From an uncultured Clostridia bacterium (GTDB lineage: Bacteria; Bacillota_A; Clostridia; TANB77; CAG-508), in the NCBI GenBank assembly GCA_947594095.1, contig CANQEA010000062.1, positions 1 to 7,713 on the forward strand: DNA of 7,713 nucleotides. Direction: 5' to 3'. Shown piece by piece: positions 5,328-7,713 of this stretch. The notes below the pieces were generated by a model. It was not told where the DNA came from, searched no databases, and was given only the letters and a program-made list of their open reading frames with translations. A program made the translations under genes and the position numbers. Position 1 is the stretch's first letter; every line of letters starts with the position of its first letter.

Positions 5328-6389
5328 TTATTTATATTTTTCTTGAATTTCTTTAATTTTATCAAAATGATTTTCCAAAATATCAATAAAAACATCAGTA
5401 ATTTGTGGGTCAAATTGAGTGCCTCTGCACCTTTTAAATTCATTAACTACAACATCAATAGGCATGGCATCACGATAAGTTCTTTTAGAAGTCATGGCAT
5501 CAAAACTATCTGCAACTGCTGCAATTCTTGCCAAATATGGAATATCTTTACCCTTTAACATACCAGGATAACCTGTTCCATCATATTTTTCATGATGATG
5601 TTTAACAATAGGAATAATATCATGAAAAAGTGTTGCAGATGACAAAATATGTGCACCAATAGATGGGTGATTTTTAATTTCAGAGTATTCATCATCAGTT
5701 AATTTTGCTTGTTTTTGTAAAATACTATCAGGTACACCAATTTTTCCAACATCATGGAAAAGCCCACCAATTCTTAAATTTCTGATTTCATCTTCAGAAA
5801 GGTGTAAAGCCTCTCCTATTAAAACAGAATATTCAGAAACCCTATCAGAATGACCACGAGTATATGTATCTCTTGCTTCAACTGTAAAACGCAAAGTCTC
5901 AATACTTTCTAAATATGCCTTTTCTAGTTTATCATAAGTAGATTTAAGTTCAGTATTAATTTTTTGAATCTCTCTCATTTGCTCAATAGATTTAATACCA
6001 GACTCAATTAAAAGTAAAAGCTGATCAAACTTATCACTTTTTTCACAATAACCTTGAATATCAAGTCTACGGATTGTTTCCAATGGAGGAGCTAAATCCT
6101 TATGACCCGTAAGAAGTAAAATATATAATTCTTTATTAAATTTCCTGATTTCCTCTACAACCTGATCGCCATGAAAAGGTGTCATAATAAAATCTAAAAC
6201 CATTAAATCAAAATGATCTTTTTTTACTAATTCAATTGCTTCAGCTGGGTTAGTAACACCAACAAATTCATAACCAGATCTTTTTAAAAAGATAGACAAA
6301 GAATCAATAATTCCTTCTTCATCATCAACTGCAATTATTTTATAATTCCTATTTTCCTCATTTACAACATTTTGTAATCCCTTTCTCAT
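5328..6389 (-). CDS. Response regulator with HD-GYP c-di-GMP phosphodiesterase output
   Basis: A 353-residue protein with a receiver domain at 17-130: acidic pair D22-D23, phospho-acceptor D66 in LMVLDFIM, T94 in LLLTGH, K117. A coiled-coil-like linker (about 132-165) leads to an HD-GYP domain to about residue 340. The HD-GYP metal and catalytic residues are complete: E171, H180 (RGHSDRV), H212-D213 (FHDVGKIGVPD), H241 (NHPSIG), H265-H266 with E267, DGTGYPG (270-276), and D294 in AVADSFDAMTSKRTYR. HD-GYP enzymes hydrolyse c-di-GMP, so phosphorylation likely changes the local or global c-di-GMP level. The start at 6389 has GAGGTGA (6394-6400) 4 bases upstream. The partner is probably the sensor kinase encoded just upstream, although a terminator and a new promoter separate them. 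Confidence 0.95.
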   Translation of the reverse strand: MRKGLQNVVNEENRNYKIIAVDDEEGIIDSLSIFLKRSGYEFVGVTNPAEAIELVKKDHFDLMVLDFIMTPFHGDQVVEEIRKFNKELYILLLTGHKDLAPPLETIRRLDIQGYCEKSDKFDQLLLLIESGIKSIEQMREIQKINTELKSTYDKLEKAYLESIETLRFTVEARDTYTRGHSDRVSEYSVLIGEALHLSEDEIRNLRIGGLFHDVGKIGVPDSILQKQAKLTDDEYSEIKNHPSIGAHILSSATLFHDIIPIVKHHHEKYDGTGYPGMLKGKDIPYLARIAAVADSFDAMTSKRTYRDAMPIDVVVNEFKRCRGTQFDPQITDVFIDILENHFDKIKEIQEKYK

Positions 6390-6418
6390 AGAATCACCTC
6401 GTTAACTTGTTATAAAAC

Positions 6419-6447
6419 ATTATATTAATAAAAACAATAAAAATCAA
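6419..6447 (-). promoter_or_regulatory. sigma-A promoter of the HD-GYP regulator gene
   Basis: On the minus strand TTGATT (6442-6447), 17 bases, then a perfect TATAAT (6419-6424). Transcription would start near 6412, giving a leader of about 23 bases. It lies directly after the kinase terminator, so the regulator and the COG2426-type gene can be expressed independently of the kinase. Confidence 0.78.
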
Positions 6448-6455
6448 GCTTTTTT

Positions 6456-6500
6456 AAAAAAAAGTGATGTTTTTTGGGACGGGGTCAAAAACATCACTTT
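6456..6500 (-). terminator. Strong terminator of the sensor kinase gene, with a G/C-rich loop
   Basis: On the minus strand AAAGTGATGTTTTT (6500-6487) pairs perfectly over 14 bp with AAAAACATCACTTT (6474-6461), followed by five more Ts (6460-6456). The stem begins 4 bases after the kinase stop codon. The 12-base loop (6475-6486) reads GACCCCGTCCCA on this strand. It is strikingly GC-rich for this window and is not needed for termination. Confidence 0.88.
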
Positions 6501-6504
6501 CAAA

Positions 6505-7713
6505 TTAAATAGGAAGTATAATTTTAAAAGTAGTACCTTTACCTTCTTCAGAATCAAGAGTAATATTACCACCAAAATGTGCTCTAATTGTAGAATAAGA
6601 CATATACAAACCAAGCCCTGTGCCATTCTTACCTTTGGTTGTAACCATTTCTCTAAACAATTTATCTTTAACACTTTTAGGAATTCCACCAGCATAATCA
6701 GTAATTGTAATTATTAAATTAGAATTTTCCTTTTCAACAATCATATCAATATTCTGTTCAGGTTTTTCATTATATGCTTGAATAGAATTTGAAATCATAT
6801 TATTAATAACTTGTACTAAACTATTTACATCACCATGAATGCTAATATTTTCATCTGTTTTAAGTTGAATATTTAAATAAACCAAAGCACTTTTAAGTTC
6901 ATGTTTCATTAAAATATCTACTCTTTTTAATAGTTCATCAATTGTAAATGTAACAGTTTCTTCATTACTTAATTGTACTGCTTGACCTTTAACAGCAGTA
7001 ATAACATCAGACATATATTCAGTATGTGTTTTAATCTTAGATATCCATCCAAACATATCTTTTGCAATATCGTGGTGGTCATCATTATTTACTTCTGGAT
7101 CGCCGATTGAAGCATCATATTCTTTTACCAAATCGTTTAGTCCCTCTGCTGCACCCGAAATAGACATTATTGGAGTCTTTAAGTTATGTGCAATACCGCC
7201 AATTAATTGACCAAGAGATGCCAAACGTTCTCTTTCCATTAAAGTATCTTGGCTATCTTGAATTTGTCTAATATAGTTATTAGTTAATTTTTGTATTTCA
7301 TTAAATGAGGACGTAAGTTCTCCTATCTCATCATTGGACATAATAGGAAGTGGCTTTATATTGTCCACATTTTGATCTGTAGCCATTCTAGCCATTGTCG
7401 TAGATACTTCTACAATATGCTTACTAATATTTTTAGACCAGTAAATTAAAACAACTAAGAACATACCAGATGCTAAAAATGCAATTGTAATAAAGTAAAT
7501 TGTAGTATCTACACTTGTATTTGAATATTTAAAACCAATTGTATAGTTTGAACCATCAGCAATTGTTACAGTTTTTGTATATGCTTGTTCTTCAACACCA
7601 AAATATTCGTAAACTCTTCCATCTGTTTTATTTGAGAAATTCTTCATATAAAGCAAGAAAAAGTCTGAAACATATCCATCAGGTGAAGAAAAATAAATTG
7701 TATCTTTATTTTG
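6505..7713 (-). CDS. Membrane sensor histidine kinase, C-terminal 402 residues (5' end outside window)
   Basis: The frame stays open to the window edge, so the true start lies beyond 7713; an internal TTG at 7656 is not a credible start. Numbering from the first visible codon, residues 1-70 look like the end of an extracytoplasmic sensing domain. Residues 72-91 are a membrane helix, and 92-144 are a HAMP linker (SNDEIGELTSSFNEIQ). The dimerisation and phosphotransfer segment is LASLGQLIGGIAHNLKTP with phospho-acceptor H176. The ATPase domain shows the N-box (VINNMISNSIQAY, N309), DYAGGIP (339-345) and GTGLGL (364-369), so it is complete. The residue after the histidine is Asn, where HisKA kinases usually have Glu or Asp. 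The gene ends in its own terminator. Its likely partner is the HD-GYP response regulator encoded next. Confidence 0.93.
   Translation of the reverse strand, partial: QNKDTIYFSSPDGYVSDFFLLYMKNFSNKTDGRVYEYFGVEEQAYTKTVTIADGSNYTIGFKYSNTSVDTTIYFITIAFLASGMFLVVLIYWSKNISKHIVEVSTTMARMATDQNVDNIKPLPIMSNDEIGELTSSFNEIQKLTNNYIRQIQDSQDTLMERERLASLGQLIGGIAHNLKTPIMSISGAAEGLNDLVKEYDASIGDPEVNNDDHHDIAKDMFGWISKIKTHTEYMSDVITAVKGQAVQLSNEETVTFTIDELLKRVDILMKHELKSALVYLNIQLKTDENISIHGDVNSLVQVINNMISNSIQAYNEKPEQNIDMIVEKENSNLIITITDYAGGIPKSVKDKLFREMVTTKGKNGTGLGLYMSYSTIRAHFGGNITLDSEEGKGTTFKIILPI

Noticed and set aside
5300..5345. Own promoter for the COG2426-type gene
   Set aside because: A TTGATA and a TATAAA can be found upstream on the minus strand, but about 21 bases apart, too far for a sigma-A promoter.
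6444..6695. 83-codon minus-strand frame over the end of the kinase gene
   Set aside because: It is out of frame with the conserved kinase ATPase domain and crosses the kinase terminator.
1..7713. CRISPR array, tRNA or rRNA gene, insertion sequence, prophage gene
   Set aside because: No regularly spaced repeats, cloverleaf sequences, transposase or phage proteins were seen on either strand.

Overview
The window is AT-rich, uses AGGAGG-type ribosome binding sites, prefers AGA for arginine, and carries several U-tailed hairpin terminators and near-consensus sigma-A promoters. Together with a DUF348/G5/SleB-type cell-wall hydrolase and an HD-GYP regulator, this points to a low-GC Firmicute, most likely a member of the Clostridia. 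No rRNA, tRNA, CRISPR array, insertion sequence or phage gene is visible, so the genus cannot be fixed.

Left part (1-737, minus strand): the 5' part of a lemA-type membrane protein gene with its own promoter. Upstream of it lies an unrecognised 116-residue gene with its own promoter and terminator. That gene is richer in GC and in CGN arginine codons than its neighbours, and a perfect 8-bp dyad sits at its predicted transcription start.

Centre left (931-3925, plus strand): a perfect-consensus promoter drives a secreted or membrane-anchored cell-wall hydrolase (DUF348, G5 and SleB-like domains). A hairpin terminator follows, then an exodeoxyribonuclease III gene and an AI-2E/PerM-family membrane protein gene. 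No separate promoter is apparent for the last two, so they probably depend on read-through.

Centre right (3947-4764, plus strand): a compact two-gene unit with its own extended -10 promoter. It encodes an MNT-type minimal nucleotidyltransferase and, overlapping it by 20 bases, a HEPN-domain protein. This is the organisation of a HEPN/MNT toxin-antitoxin pair. A bidirectional terminator separates it from convergent genes.

Right part (4765-7713, minus strand): a membrane sensor histidine kinase (its 5' end lies beyond the window), a strong terminator, a new promoter, then a response regulator with an HD-GYP phosphodiesterase output, then a small COG2426-type membrane protein. The kinase and regulator plausibly form a two-component system that lowers c-di-GMP in response to an extracytoplasmic signal. 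I see no clear evidence for a wholly new system. The best candidates for novelty are the unknown gene with its operator-like dyad, an atypical HEPN toxin motif, a possible hairpin-bridged ribosome binding site, and a G-rich terminator loop.
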